This document shows, in pieces, positions 43,569 through 52,727 of a stretch of 64,000 nucleotides of DNA; positions within the stretch are counted from its first letter, which is position 1; every line of letters starts with the position of its first letter. The stretch comes from Microbacterium yannicii. Lineage in GTDB: Bacteria; Actinomycetota; Actinomycetes; Actinomycetales; Microbacteriaceae. The stretch is taken from NCBI RefSeq assembly GCF_024055635.1, contig NZ_JAMXMB010000018.1, positions 1 to 64,000 of the forward strand, in the 5' to 3' direction. Made by a program: the position numbers and the translations under genes. The notes below the pieces were generated by a model. That model saw nothing but the letters and a program-made list of their open reading frames with translations. It was not told the origin of the DNA and did not search any database.

Positions 43569-44087
43569 ATGCTGAAGAAGACGCTCGCGGCCGCCGGAAT
43601 CGCCGGCGCCCTCATCCTTGGAAGCTCTGCTGCGGCTTTCGCCGATTACCCCGCGACGGCGCCCGTCACCGCAGGCGACACCACTCTCACCGTGGGGCAG
43701 TCGACCACCATCACCGCCAACGACCTGGGCGACTACACGTCGGTCGACTTCTCGGTCAACCCGACCTCGGGCTCCACGCTTTCGTCGATCGTCGTCGCTG
43801 CTGCTGCCGGCGGCGTCACGAAGCCGGTTGCCAACGGAACCGCATCCGCGACCTTCACCGCCAACGCTGCAGGCACGTACACGGTCACCGTGGCGGCGAC
43901 TGACGGCGCACTCGGCTCGGTCACCATCAGCGTCGCCGCGGCGGGCTCGACCCCCGCACCGGGCGCACTGCCCGCGACCGGTGGGACCATCCCCGCTGCG
44001 GCCATCTGGGTCGGCGTCGGAGCAGTCGGTCTCGGCGGCATCGCCGTCGCAGCCGTCGCAGCGCGTCGCCGCACGCAGAAGAACTGA
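43569..44087 (+). CDS. LPxTG-type surface protein, small
   Basis: 172 residues: signal peptide (MLKKTLAAAGIAGALILGSS ... FADYPAT), one Ser/Thr-rich beta domain (TANAAGTYTVTVAATDG ...), LPATGG, a hydrophobic helix and the basic end ARRRTQKN. Same plan as the protein at 21090-21653, though sequence similarity is low. Expected to be wall-anchored by a sortase encoded elsewhere. It stands between two CPBP protease genes, which may be coincidence. A strong hairpin follows the stop. Confidence 0.85.
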   Translation: MLKKTLAAAGIAGALILGSSAAAFADYPATAPVTAGDTTLTVGQSTTITANDLGDYTSVDFSVNPTSGSTLSSIVVAAAAGGVTKPVANGTASATFTANAAGTYTVTVAATDGALGSVTISVAAAGSTPAPGALPATGGTIPAAAIWVGVGAVGLGGIAVAAVAARRRTQKN

Positions 44088-44100
44088 ACGATTCACTGAC

Positions 44101-44130
44101 GACGACCCCGGGCGCGAGCCCGGGGTCGTC
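44101..44130 (+). terminator. Terminator after LPxTG gene
   Basis: Perfect 13-base stem GACGACCCCGGGC (44101-44113) / 44118-44130 with a GCGA loop, 14 bases after the stop; it ends four bases before the TTG start of the next gene. Confidence 0.85.
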
Positions 44131-44134
44131 GTCG

Positions 44135-44797
44135 TTGTACCGGCGGCCCGATATCGCGCTGGTGATCGCGCTGGCGGGTTTCGCGGCATCCTGGGCCGTC
44201 CTCTCTGTCTACGGCGGCATCACCGCTGCGCCGTGGCTGCAGCAGACCATCGACCTGGTCGTCATCTCGGCGCCCGCGGTCGCCGCGGTCTTCGTCGCGG
44301 TCGTCGTCGCCGGGAGGCCGGGCTTCTGGCGCCGAGTCCTTGTGGTCCGGGGGAGCGACCTCCTGTTGGGTCTCGGCGTTGGTCTGACAGCCAGGGCGCT
44401 GGTCGAGGTCGTCAGTCCCACGACAGGAAGCCTCCTCGCGGGATTCGGCGGCGCGTCACTCGGCGGCATCGCCGTACTCATCGTCGGCGCAGCGATCGTC
44501 ACTCCGATCGTGGAGGAGCTCTACTTCCGCGGCCTCATCGTGCCCGCCGTCGCCGAAGCGAGCGCGGGTGCGGGACGCATCGTGGCGGCGGTCACGTCGG
44601 TCGTCGTGTCGACGGTGGCATTCGTCGCCCTCCACTACATCGCCTCGAATGGCGCGGCCAGCTGGCCGGCGCTCATCGGGCCGGCCGCTGTCAGCGTCGG
44701 ATGCGGCATCCTCTTCCTCCTCACCGGCCGGCTCGGCGGCCCGATCGTCGCGCACGTGGTCTTCAATGCGATCGGCGTGGCGCTCCTGATCTGGTAA
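44135..44797 (+). CDS. CPBP-family intramembrane protease (2)
   Basis: 220 residues, six or seven transmembrane helices. Motifs: VEELYFRGLIVPAV (EExxxR, about 128-133), VAFVALHYIAS and IVAHVVFNAIGVALL. The N-terminal start is uncertain: TTG 44135 follows directly after a terminator hairpin and has no ribosome-binding site, and GTG 44162 would cut the first helix. Either the gene is expressed by read-through, or its promoter lies inside the hairpin region. Paralogue of the protein at 42424-43338, without the hydrophilic N-terminus. Confidence 0.8.
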   Translation: MYRRPDIALVIALAGFAASWAVLSVYGGITAAPWLQQTIDLVVISAPAVAAVFVAVVVAGRPGFWRRVLVVRGSDLLLGLGVGLTARALVEVVSPTTGSLLAGFGGASLGGIAVLIVGAAIVTPIVEELYFRGLIVPAVAEASAGAGRIVAAVTSVVVSTVAFVALHYIASNGAASWPALIGPAAVSVGCGILFLLTGRLGGPIVAHVVFNAIGVALLIW

Positions 44798-44817
44798 CCC
44801 AGGCGGTAGAGCACGGT

Positions 44818-44859
44818 TTGGCTGCGGCATCCGTCTGGCGTACTATTGATCTTTGGTGC
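44818..44859 (+). promoter_or_regulatory. Promoter of rplM-rpsI operon
   Basis: TTGGCT (44818-44823), 17-base spacer, TACTAT (44841-44846), then TTGATCTTTGGTGC (44846-44859), the same 14 bases as at the infA promoter. The leader to rplM is about 145-150 bases and contains TGGCGTGT, also present downstream of the infA promoter, and a half copy of the REP-like element (44914-44935). Confidence 0.75.
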
Positions 44860-45001
44860 CTGCTCTGCTGACCGGGCATCGACGAACGTGAGCCCTCCAC
44901 TGGCGTGTTCCGGCCCTTCGACTAGCTCAGGGACCAACCCGGAACCACCCCGGAGTGGGATTCACGAACCTCTCCGTTCGAATCAAGAAAGCAGCACTAC
45001 T

Positions 45002-45448
45002 GTGACGCGCACTTACACCCCCAAGGCTGGCGAAGTCCAGCGCGAGTGGCTGGTCATCGACGCGACTGACGTCGTCCTCGGCCGCCTCGCCTCGCACGCC
45101 GCCATCCTTCTCCGTGGCAAGCACAAGCCGACGTTCGCACCGCACGTCGACCAGGGCGACTTCGTCATCATCATCAACGCCGAGAAGGTCGCCCTCACGG
45201 GCCAGAAGCTCGAGCAGAAGAAGGCTTACCGTCACTCGGGCTACCCGGGCGGCCTGAAGTCGGTCACCTACTCGGAGCTCCTCGAGAAGAACCCCGTCCG
45301 CGCCGTCGAGAAGGCCGTCCGCGGCATGCTCCCGAAGAACTCGCTCGGCCGCGACCAGCTGTCGAAGCTCAAGGTGTACCGCGGTGCCGAGCACCCGCAC
45401 GCCGCGCAGAAGCCCTCCGCGTACGTTTTCGACCAGGTCGCCCAGTAA
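45002..45448 (+). CDS. rplM: 50S ribosomal protein L13
   Basis: 148 residues; early-assembling 23S rRNA-binding protein. Begins [20 protein letters not shown], with the family signature [20 protein letters not shown] and the C-terminal [15 protein letters not shown]. Start GTG 45002 preceded by AAGAAAGCAG. First gene of the rplM-rpsI-glmM unit; in other organisms rplM-rpsI can be autoregulated through the leader, for which I see no specific structure here. Confidence 0.97.
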   Translation: MTRTYTPKAGEVQREWLVIDATDVVLGRLASHAAILLRGKHKPTFAPHVDQGDFVIIINAEKVALTGQKLEQKKAYRHSGYPGGLKSVTYSELLEKNPVRAVEKAVRGMLPKNSLGRDQLSKLKVYRGAEHPHAAQKPSAYVFDQVAQ

Positions 45449-45473
45449 GCGCCGGACAGACAAGGACAGACTG

Positions 45474-45950
45474 ATGGCGAACATCGAAGAAGAAACCACC
45501 AACTACTCGACCGAGACCCCGCTCGACGAGACCGTGACGACCGTCGAGCGCCCCGTGCTCTCCGTGTCGGGCGCGGCTGTCGGCCGTCGCAAGCAGGCCA
45601 TCGCCCGCGTGCGCGTCATCCCCGGCTCGGGCACCATCACCGTCAACGGCCGTGCGTTCGAGGACTACTTCCCGAACAAGCTGCACCAGCAGCTCATCAC
45701 CGACCCGTTCACGGTGCTCAACCTCACCGACGCGTACGACGTCATCGTGCGCATCTCGGGTGGTGGCCCCTCGGGTCAGGCCGGCGCGCTGCGCCTCGGC
45801 ATCGCCCGTGCGCTGAACCAGATCGACGAAGAGAACAACCGCCCGACCCTCAAGAAGGCCGGCTTCCTCTCGCGTGACGCCCGCGTCATCGAGCGCAAGA
45901 AGGCCGGTCTCAAGAAGGCCCGCAAGGCTCCGCAGTACTCGAAGCGCTGA
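45474..45950 (+). CDS. rpsI: 30S ribosomal protein S9
   Basis: 158 residues: a ~28-residue acidic, Thr-rich N-terminal extension ([19 protein letters not shown]...) that is common in actinobacteria, then the S9 core [39 protein letters not shown], and the basic tail ending KAPQYSKR, whose terminal Lys-Arg reaches the P-site tRNA. Cotranscribed with rplM, 25 bases downstream. Confidence 0.97.
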   Translation: MANIEEETTNYSTETPLDETVTTVERPVLSVSGAAVGRRKQAIARVRVIPGSGTITVNGRAFEDYFPNKLHQQLITDPFTVLNLTDAYDVIVRISGGGPSGQAGALRLGIARALNQIDEENNRPTLKKAGFLSRDARVIERKKAGLKKARKAPQYSKR

Positions 45951-45966
45951 TCGGCTTCACCACCGC

Positions 45967-47325
45967 ATGCCGATCTTTGGCACGGACGGGGTGAGGGGGC
46001 TGGCCAACGGCCCCCTCACCGCCGATCTCGCACTCTCCCTGGCCCAGGCGACCGCCGTCGTCCTGGGCCAGGGGCGTACTGCCGAGGCGCGACGCGCCGC
46101 CGGCAAGCGCCTCAGCGCCGTCGTCGCCCGCGACCCCCGCGTCTCGGGCGAGTTCCTCTCGGCCGCCGTCGAGGCAGGGCTCGCCTCCTCGGGCGTCGAC
46201 GTCTATGACGCCGGCGTGCTGCCGACTCCCGCCGCGGCGTTCCTGATCGCCGACATCGACGCCGACTTCGGCGTCATGGTGTCGGCATCCCACAATCCCG
46301 CCCCCGACAACGGCATCAAGATCTTCGCGACCGGCGGCGTCAAGCTGCCCGACGTGGTCGAACAGCGCATCGAGCGCGCCATGGACGGCCCGAAGCTGCT
46401 GCCCACCGGCGCTGCCGTCGGCCGCATCCGCCGGTTCGCCGACGCCGAAGACCGCTACGTCGTGCACCTGCTCGGTTCGCTGCCGCATCGCCTGGACGGG
46501 CTGCACGTGGTGCTCGACTGCGCGCACGGCGCGGCATCCGGAGTCTCTCCCGAGACCTTCAAGGACGCCGGCGCCCGCGTGACCGTCATCGGCGCCGACC
46601 CCGATGGGGTCAACATCAACGACGGCGTCGGCTCGACGCACCTCGACGTGCTCGCGAAGGCAGTCGTCGAGTACGGGGCCGACGTGGGCATCGCGCACGA
46701 CGGCGACGCCGACCGCTGCCTCGCGGTCGACGCGAACGGCACGATCGTCGACGGCGACCAGATCATGGCGATCCTTGCCGTGTCGATGAAGAGCCGCGGC
46801 CGCCTCGCGGACGACACGCTCGTCGCGACCGTGATGAGCAACCTCGGCCTGCACCGCGCCATGTCGGACCACGGCATCCGCGTCGAGACCACCGGCGTCG
46901 GTGACCGCTACGTGCTCGAACGCATGAACGAGGGCGGCTTCTCGCTCGGCGGCGAGCAGTCGGGCCACGTGATCATGAGCGAGTTCGCCACGACCGGCGA
47001 CGGCGTGCTCACCGGCCTGCACCTTGTGGCCGAGATGGCCCGCACCGGCAAGACACTCGCCGAGCTCGCCTCGATCATGACCGTGTACCCGCAGGTGCTC
47101 GTGAACGTCCGCGGCGTCGATCGCACCCGTGCCGGCTCCGACGAGGTGGTTCAGGATGCCGTCGCCCGCGCCTCCGCCGAGCTCGGCCTGTCGGGGCGCG
47201 TGCTGCTGCGCCCGTCCGGCACCGAGGAGATGGTGCGCGTGATGGTCGAAGCGGGCTCCGAGGACGACGCGCGCCGGCACGCGGACGTGCTCGCCGATGT
47301 CGTGCGGGAGCGGCTCGCCCTCTAG
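45967..47325 (+). CDS. glmM: Phosphoglucosamine mutase
   Basis: 452 residues; converts glucosamine-6-phosphate to glucosamine-1-phosphate for UDP-GlcNAc and peptidoglycan. Begins [18 protein letters not shown]; phosphoserine loop [16 protein letters not shown] (Ser near 101), metal-binding DGDADRC, sugar-binding GGEQSGH and phosphate-binding [12 protein letters not shown]. Follows rpsI after 16 bases, as in other actinobacteria, so it is probably read through from the ribosomal promoter. Confidence 0.96.
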   Translation: MPIFGTDGVRGLANGPLTADLALSLAQATAVVLGQGRTAEARRAAGKRLSAVVARDPRVSGEFLSAAVEAGLASSGVDVYDAGVLPTPAAAFLIADIDADFGVMVSASHNPAPDNGIKIFATGGVKLPDVVEQRIERAMDGPKLLPTGAAVGRIRRFADAEDRYVVHLLGSLPHRLDGLHVVLDCAHGAASGVSPETFKDAGARVTVIGADPDGVNINDGVGSTHLDVLAKAVVEYGADVGIAHDGDADRCLAVDANGTIVDGDQIMAILAVSMKSRGRLADDTLVATVMSNLGLHRAMSDHGIRVETTGVGDRYVLERMNEGGFSLGGEQSGHVIMSEFATTGDGVLTGLHLVAEMARTGKTLAELASIMTVYPQVLVNVRGVDRTRAGSDEVVQDAVARASAELGLSGRVLLRPSGTEEMVRVMVEAGSEDDARRHADVLADVVRERLAL

Positions 47326-47393
47326 GCGCCAGCGCGGTTGCGGCGGGGCGGCGGCGATGCCGCACGCCCCGGCCGCCGGCATCCGGGATACTG

Positions 47394-47405
47394 GATAGCG
47401 TTATC
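47394..47405. promoter_or_regulatory. LacI-type operator before the regulator gene
   Basis: GATAGCGTTATC, an imperfect palindrome around a central CG, 25 bases before the regulator start. It resembles the operators at 48544-48561 and 58393-58407 (central CGTT, flanking CC/GG arms), so autoregulation is likely. Confidence 0.55.
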
Positions 47406-47430
47406 TGCACGCGCACGCCCGGGGAGACGA

Positions 47431-48471
47431 ATGTCGAAGAGCGCCAAACCTGCCACCCTCGCCGACGTCGCGCGACTGGCGGGAGTGTCGGTTCCGGCGG
47501 CGTCGCGGGCGCTCAACGGCGGTGTGCGCGGCAAGCAGAGCGGATCGCCCGAGCTCCGCAGCCGCGTCGAAGAGGCGGCGCGGGCGCTCGGCTACTCGGT
47601 GAGCCCGGCGGCGCAGGCCATCAAGGGCGGCCGGGCCCGCACCGTCGCGTTCATCGTCGGCGACATCGACGACTTCGGCTCGGCGACCATGATCGCCGGC
47701 ATCATGCACGCAGCCGAAGAGCGCGGCGTCTCGGTCGCCGTGCGCACGACGCGCGACGACTCGGCGCGTGAGATCGACCTCCTCGCGCAACTGCGCGGCG
47801 AACGCCACCTCGCCGTCGTCATGGCGACCAGCCGCACGACCGACGCGGCGCGTGAGGCGGCCGTCAAGGAACAGCTGATGGTGCTGAACGACCACGGCGC
47901 GCGGATCGTGGTGATCGGCGACAACGACCTGGGCTTCCCGACCGTGACCGTGGACAACCGTCACGCCGCACGGCTCCTTGCGGAGGGACTTGCGGATGCC
48001 GGCAACCGGCGCTTCGCGATGGTCTCGGGCCCCGACATCGAGGTGACCGCACTGGAGCGCGTCGGCGGATTCGCCGAGGGCCTGGCTGCGCGCGACATCG
48101 GAGTGGACGAGCGTGACATCGTGCACACCGAGTTCTCACGCGACGGGGGATACCGCGCGGTCGAGCAGCTTCGGGATCGCCTGGCGGAGCTCGACGTCAT
48201 CGCGGCGATGAGCGACGCGATGGCGGTCGGCGTGATCGCGCGCCTGCGAGAGCTGGGCGTGCCGGTGCCGGCCGACATCGAGGTGACCGGGTTCGACCAC
48301 GTGCCCATGCTCGGCGACGTGCTGCCCGGCTTCAGCACCGTCGAGGTGCCGCTGGAGGAGTTCGGAGGCGCCGCGCTCGCGCTCGCGCTGGATGAGAGCG
48401 CGGACGCGGCGGAGACGATCGCCCTCACCGCGACCCCGATCCTCCACGGCACTCCGCTCGTGCCCGCGTAG
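47431..48471 (+). CDS. LacI-family transcriptional regulator
   Basis: 346 residues: N-terminal LacI helix-turn-helix (TLADVARLAGVSVPAASRAL) with hinge helix SPAAQAIKGG, and a periplasmic-binding-like effector domain ending DIEVTGFDHVPMLGDVLPGF. Probably represses the downstream ABC/glycosidase operon in the absence of a sugar. An insertion GGVRGKQSG lengthens the wing after the HTH. GGGGAGA precedes ATG 47431. Separated from the transporter gene by 145 bases holding two operators. Confidence 0.92.
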   Translation: MSKSAKPATLADVARLAGVSVPAASRALNGGVRGKQSGSPELRSRVEEAARALGYSVSPAAQAIKGGRARTVAFIVGDIDDFGSATMIAGIMHAAEERGVSVAVRTTRDDSAREIDLLAQLRGERHLAVVMATSRTTDAAREAAVKEQLMVLNDHGARIVVIGDNDLGFPTVTVDNRHAARLLAEGLADAGNRRFAMVSGPDIEVTALERVGGFAEGLAARDIGVDERDIVHTEFSRDGGYRAVEQLRDRLAELDVIAAMSDAMAVGVIARLRELGVPVPADIEVTGFDHVPMLGDVLPGFSTVEVPLEEFGGAALALALDESADAAETIALTATPILHGTPLVPA

Positions 48472-48521
48472 GCGGCATCCCACCGTCGTCCAGGGTTGCC
48501 TCGCGCTCGTCGGTCATCGGT

Positions 48522-48561
48522 GGAAAGCGCTTTACGAATTCGAGTGGCAAACGTTGTCCAC
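48522..48561. promoter_or_regulatory. Two LacI-type operators before the ABC operon
   Basis: AAAGCGCTTT (48524-48533), a perfect palindrome in GGAAAGCGCTTTAC, and GTGGCAAACGTTGTCCAC (48544-48561), palindromic at 14 of 18 positions around CG. Centres are 24 bases apart, about two helical turns. The second matches the site before the secreted enzyme at 58393. Confidence 0.65.
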
Positions 48562-48616
48562 TTTGAGGTACTCTCTCGGAGACGGAATGGTTCCGGCACG
48601 AATCAAGGGAGATCAC

Positions 48617-49990
48617 ATGCATGACGCGATGACGCGGGCAGGGATGCGTGCCCGTATGGGCCGCCGCTCGCCCTGGATCGCCGGCGCAGCAGGCATCGCT
48701 GTCGCGGCACTCGCGCTGACGGGGTGCAGCAGCCCCGCGGACGACGGCGACGAGAGTGGCGCGCCGACCGAGAAGACCACGATCCGCTTCCTCTACGCCA
48801 CCGGCGACGAGACCTGGAACTCGGTGGTCGACAACGTGGTCGAAGCCTTCAACGACCAGAGCGACACGACGACCGTGCAGCTCGACCCGCTTCCGGCCGG
48901 GAGCGACTACGCCACCGCGCTGAAGACAATGGATGCCACGGGCAACTGGCCCGCCGTCGTCGACATGCGCGACACCCTCACCTACGTCAACGCCGGCAAG
49001 CTCGCACCGATCCCCGATTCGGTGACCGAGCTGATCCAGCCCGAGGCGTTCGGCACCGCGGAGGACGGCAACGTCTACACCGTGCCGTACAGCGCGCTCA
49101 ACGGCGAGATCGGCCTGAACATCGTCTACAACAAGGACTACTTCACGGACAACGACCTCGAGGTGCCCGAGACGTACGACGACTTCCTCGACCTGCTCGA
49201 CGACATCAAGGCGAACGGCGACGCGCCGCTGGCGACCGCCGCGGCCGAGGTCTGGCCGAGCGACCAGCTGTGGAAGCCGCTCGCCGCGCCCTACTTCGCG
49301 GAGTACGGCGACGAGGGCGGATTCTGGACCGCCGCGCAGAACGGCGACGCCAGCATCGAGGACCTGCGCGAGCCGCTGCAGGAGCTGCTCGACATCACCA
49401 ACGACTACGTGCTCGAGGGCTGGCAGTCCACCGCCGACGCGCAGACCACGACGCTGCTCGTGAACGACATGGCGGTCATGGCGACGTCTTCGGCCGGCAT
49501 CGGGCGTCTCAACGACATCCACAAGGTCGACCCGGACTTCAACGCAGGCCTGTTCATCATCCCGGCAGAGGACGGCACCATCAACGTGCTCAAGAACGCG
49601 GTCAACGGCGACACCGCCGGCGGCCTCGCGATCTCGGCCCAGGCGGCCGAGGACGACGCCCAGTACGCCTCGGCGACGGAGTTCCTGGAGTACTTCTACC
49701 AGGTCGACACCGCCAACTTGATGGAGTCGCAGGGCTGGCTGGCGCCGAACATCGTCACCGCGGACGAGATCGAGCGCAACACCTCGATCCCGGGCTCGAA
49801 GGACTACTTCGCCCTTCTCGAGAACCCGAACCTGACGTGGTACGAGAACGTGTCGAACCTGTCGACGTTCAGCGCGTTCAACACCTTCTTCCGCCAGGCG
49901 CGCATCGAGATGCAGGACGGCCAGTCGTCGATCGACGACACCATCGCCAAGGTGCAGGCGGAGTTCGACAAGACGGTCGCAGCGGGCTGA
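48617..49990 (+). CDS. ABC transporter sugar-binding lipoprotein
   Basis: 457 residues, family 1 extracellular solute-binding protein. Lipoprotein signal with lipobox LTGC; the mature protein has the Venus-flytrap features TTIRFLYATGDETWNSVVDN, YTVPYSALNGEIGLNIVYNK and a C-terminal helical lobe. Captures a mono- or oligosaccharide for the two permeases downstream; no cognate ATPase gene is present, so a shared MsiK-type ATPase is probably used. GGGAG (48607-48611) supports ATG 48617. A strong hairpin separates it from the permease genes. Confidence 0.92.
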   Translation: MHDAMTRAGMRARMGRRSPWIAGAAGIAVAALALTGCSSPADDGDESGAPTEKTTIRFLYATGDETWNSVVDNVVEAFNDQSDTTTVQLDPLPAGSDYATALKTMDATGNWPAVVDMRDTLTYVNAGKLAPIPDSVTELIQPEAFGTAEDGNVYTVPYSALNGEIGLNIVYNKDYFTDNDLEVPETYDDFLDLLDDIKANGDAPLATAAAEVWPSDQLWKPLAAPYFAEYGDEGGFWTAAQNGDASIEDLREPLQELLDITNDYVLEGWQSTADAQTTTLLVNDMAVMATSSAGIGRLNDIHKVDPDFNAGLFIIPAEDGTINVLKNAVNGDTAGGLAISAQAAEDDAQYASATEFLEYFYQVDTANLMESQGWLAPNIVTADEIERNTSIPGSKDYFALLENPNLTWYENVSNLSTFSAFNTFFRQARIEMQDGQSSIDDTIAKVQAEFDKTVAAG

Positions 49991-50002
49991 GACCACACGT
50001 GA

Positions 50003-50034
50003 CACGGTGCCCGGGCAGCGGCCCGGGCACCGTG
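50003..50034 (+). terminator. Attenuating hairpin between binding protein and permease
   Basis: A perfect 14-base stem CACGGTGCCCGGGC (50003-50016) / 50021-50034 with AGCG loop, 12 bases after the binding-protein stop. It would lower permease expression relative to the binding protein or stabilise the upstream mRNA. Confidence 0.75.
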
Positions 50035-50056
50035 GAACGGAGGCGAGGAGGTCTCC

Positions 50057-51091
50057 ATGACTGATCAGAGTGCCCTGCAGGGGCAGACCGCGGTGGTCGG
50101 CGCCGCCGTTCGACTCACCGGTGAGGGGCCGCTCGACGGCGCGCCGGAGGGCGCGGCCGACGACGTCTCGTTCGTGCCGGCCGGACCGCCGATCCAGCAG
50201 CGCCGTACGCGCCGCTTCCGTTCCACACGGTGGGTGATGCTGGGCTTCATCGCCCCCGCGCTGGTGGTGTACCTGCTGATGGTGATCGTGCCGTCGCTGC
50301 AGTCGCTGCAGCTGAGCTTCACGAACTGGGACGGCATCAGCCCCGACTACGACTACGTCGGCGTCGCCAACTACGACGAGATCCTCACGAGCGGCCGGTT
50401 CTGGAACGCCGTCAAGAACACCCTCATCCTGGGGCTCGGGTCCGCCGTCATCATCAACGCCATCTCGCTGGGCGTCGCTCTGATGCTCGACCATGTGGGG
50501 CGCTGGCAGGGGCTCTTCCGCACCGCGGTGTACCTTCCATCGCTTGTGAGCGCGTTCATCCTCGCCACGATCTGGAAGTACCTGCTCAACTACAACTTCG
50601 GCGCCGTGAACGTCTTCCTGCGTGACATCGGGCTGCCGGACTGGGCGCGGGACTGGCTGGGCGACAGCTCGATCGTGGTGTGGGTCATCCTCTTCATCAC
50701 GTGCTTCACCCTCGGCGGCAACACCACGCTCATCTACCTCGCCAACCTGCAGTCCGTGCCGCAGGACCTCGTCGAGGCGGCCCGGATCGACGGCGCGAAC
50801 AGCCGTCAGGTGTTCCGCCACGTCACGTGGCCGATGCTCGCGGGTGCGGTCACCGTCAACATGACGCTCGCCATGATCGCGGGGTGGACCATCTTCGACC
50901 AGGTCATGGTGCTCACCTCGGGCGGACCCGGGTTCGTCAGCGAGACCATGGCGTTCTTCATCTACAAGGTCGGCTTCGGCGAGTACCGCGCCGGCTTCGG
51001 CAGCGCGGCGGCGATCGTGCTGTTCCTCGTGGTGATCGTCAGCACCGTGGCGGCGAACGCCTACATGCGCAAGAGGGAGATCCAGGCATGA
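50057..51091 (+). CDS. ABC sugar permease, MalF-like
   Basis: 344 residues: a ~50-residue hydrophilic N-terminus, then six transmembrane helices. The cytoplasmic EAA loop VEAARIDGANSRQVFRHVTW contacts the ATPase. Belongs to the CUT1 family, which imports di- and oligosaccharides. GGAGGCGAGGAGG precedes ATG 50057. Overlaps the next gene by ATGA. Confidence 0.92.
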   Translation: MTDQSALQGQTAVVGAAVRLTGEGPLDGAPEGAADDVSFVPAGPPIQQRRTRRFRSTRWVMLGFIAPALVVYLLMVIVPSLQSLQLSFTNWDGISPDYDYVGVANYDEILTSGRFWNAVKNTLILGLGSAVIINAISLGVALMLDHVGRWQGLFRTAVYLPSLVSAFILATIWKYLLNYNFGAVNVFLRDIGLPDWARDWLGDSSIVVWVILFITCFTLGGNTTLIYLANLQSVPQDLVEAARIDGANSRQVFRHVTWPMLAGAVTVNMTLAMIAGWTIFDQVMVLTSGGPGFVSETMAFFIYKVGFGEYRAGFGSAAAIVLFLVVIVSTVAANAYMRKREIQA

Positions 51092-51978
51092 GCACCGAGA
51101 CGCAACTGCTCGTCGCACCCGAGCGCACCCGCCGCCGTCGCCCGCGGAGCCGCAAGAGGCTCACCGCCGGCCAGGTCGTCGTGATGGTCGTCCTCGCGGT
51201 ACTGGTCCTGATCATCGCGAGTCCTGTGCTCTACGCGCTGCTGAACTCGTTCCGGTCGTACGGCGAGATCACGGTGGACCCGATGGGCCTGCCGACGACG
51301 TTCACCCTCGACAACTACGTGCAGCTGTTCCAGGAGACGGACTACGGCGAGGCGCTCGTCAACACGCTCATCATCACGCTCTCCACCGTCGTGCTGCTGA
51401 TCGCGATCGTGCCCATGGCCGCCTACGGCATCGAGCGCGTCGGGGGCCGCACCTCTCGGTTCGTCTACATCCTCTTCATCGCGGGCCTGATGATCCCGTT
51501 CCAGGTGCGCATGATCCCGCTCGTGAAGGGATTCGACGAGGTCGGCCTGTACAGCACCCTCACGAGCGTGATCCTGGTGCATCTCGGCGGGGCGGCGAGC
51601 TTCGGCATCCTTCTCTATTGCAGCTTCCTCAAGGGCATCCCCATCGAGGTCGAGGAGGCGGCGTCCATCGACGGCGCCGGACGCCTGCGCACGTTCTGGT
51701 CGATCGTGTTCCCCATGCTGCTGCCGGTGACGTCGGCGTTCGTGATCATCCAGGCGCTCGGGCTCTGGAACGACTTCTTCATCCCGCTCGTGTTCCTCGA
51801 CTCGTCGTCGGCGGGCACGATCAACGTCGCGATCAACCGGATGGTCGGCCTGCTCACCTCGCAGTGGCAGCTGATCTACACCGGCGCCATCCTCGCGATC
51901 GTCCCGTCGGTGGCGATCTTCGCCGCGTTCCAGCGCTACTTCATCAAGGGCATGTCGGTCGGGGCGGTGAAGGGATGA
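51088..51978 (+). CDS. ABC sugar permease, MalG-like
   Basis: 296 residues with six transmembrane helices after a basic N-terminus (RTRRRRPRSRKRLTAGQ). EAA loop EEAASIDGAGRLRTFWSIVF and the family end SVGAVKG. Forms the channel with the MalF-like protein. Overlaps both neighbours by four bases. Confidence 0.92.
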   Translation: MSTETQLLVAPERTRRRRPRSRKRLTAGQVVVMVVLAVLVLIIASPVLYALLNSFRSYGEITVDPMGLPTTFTLDNYVQLFQETDYGEALVNTLIITLSTVVLLIAIVPMAAYGIERVGGRTSRFVYILFIAGLMIPFQVRMIPLVKGFDEVGLYSTLTSVILVHLGGAASFGILLYCSFLKGIPIEVEEAASIDGAGRLRTFWSIVFPMLLPVTSAFVIIQALGLWNDFFIPLVFLDSSSAGTINVAINRMVGLLTSQWQLIYTGAILAIVPSVAIFAAFQRYFIKGMSVGAVKG

Positions 51979-52727
51979 GCGCCGCCCCCACGACCTCGCA
52001 GCGCGGTGGCCCGGCGGCCCGCGTGCGGGCCCTGCTCGCCCTCGACGGCGCGCTTGCGGGAACCGTCCTGGCCGTCTTCCGCGCCTTCGTGGTCTCGGTC
52101 TCGTTCATCGGATGCCTCGTCCCGGTGCTCGCCTTCACCGCTCTGGTCGGCTGGCAGGCAACGCATCTCGCCGTATGGCTGGGCGCGGCGGCGCTGCTGC
52201 CGCTGGCGCCGGCGACCTATGCACTGCTGCGCGGAGTGCGCACGGTGCTGGCCGAGCGGGCCGACGCGCGAGCCGGCCGGGAGTTCTGGACGTCATTCGC
52301 ACGCGGATGCCGCGACCTGTGGTGGGCCGCGCTCGGCCTGAGCGCGATCGTGGTCGTGCTCGAATACGACCTCGCGCTCTTCGGCGGCGCCGACGCGGTC
52401 GTGCTGCTGGCCGCGGTCGCGGCGGCGGTGGCCGTCGTGCTGCTCATCGGCGTGTGCGTCGTCGCGGCGGCGCAGCCCATGGGGACGGAGCGGACCCTGC
52501 CCGGGGCCGTGGAGACGGTGACCGCAGCGGTCCGCGCGATCGTCCGCCGCCCGCACATCGCGCTGAGCTGGCTGCTCCTCACCGGGCTCGGCCTGGCGGC
52601 CACCGCGCTGCCGCTGGTCGGCCCCGCGATCGCCCTGTTCCTGCCCGCCGCCGTCGGCGCCGGCATCCATATCTGCAACGACGCCCTGCGTCTTCCCCTG
52701 AACGACGAGACGAGACGGACTCCGTGA
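51975..52727 (+). CDS. DUF624 (YesL-like) membrane protein
   Basis: 250 residues with five transmembrane helices; DUF624-type sequence around VVSVSFIGCLVPVLAFTALV, SFARGCRDLWWAALGLSAIV and the late RPHIALSWLLL. DUF624/YesL proteins recur in Gram-positive polysaccharide-utilisation operons next to CUT1 transporters; their function is unknown, possibly transporter assembly or sensing. Translationally coupled on both sides. Confidence 0.8.
   Translation: MSAAPTTSQRGGPAARVRALLALDGALAGTVLAVFRAFVVSVSFIGCLVPVLAFTALVGWQATHLAVWLGAAALLPLAPATYALLRGVRTVLAERADARAGREFWTSFARGCRDLWWAALGLSAIVVVLEYDLALFGGADAVVLLAAVAAAVAVVLLIGVCVVAAAQPMGTERTLPGAVETVTAAVRAIVRRPHIALSWLLLTGLGLAATALPLVGPAIALFLPAAVGAGIHICNDALRLPLNDETRRTP

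Noticed and set aside
44860..45001. Ribosomal-protein leader riboregulator before rplM
   Set aside because: I could not draw a defined structure resembling known L13 leaders; only a repeat half-element is visible.
45967..45990. GATCTTTGG near the glmM start as a third copy of the ribosomal promoter motif
   Set aside because: It falls inside the glmM coding sequence (MPIFGTDG), lacks -35/-10 boxes and matches only nine bases.
48425..51118. Minus-strand frame of ~897 codons opposite the binding-protein and permease genes
   Set aside because: Same shadow effect; no ribosome-binding site or motif, and the plus strand holds coupled transporter genes.
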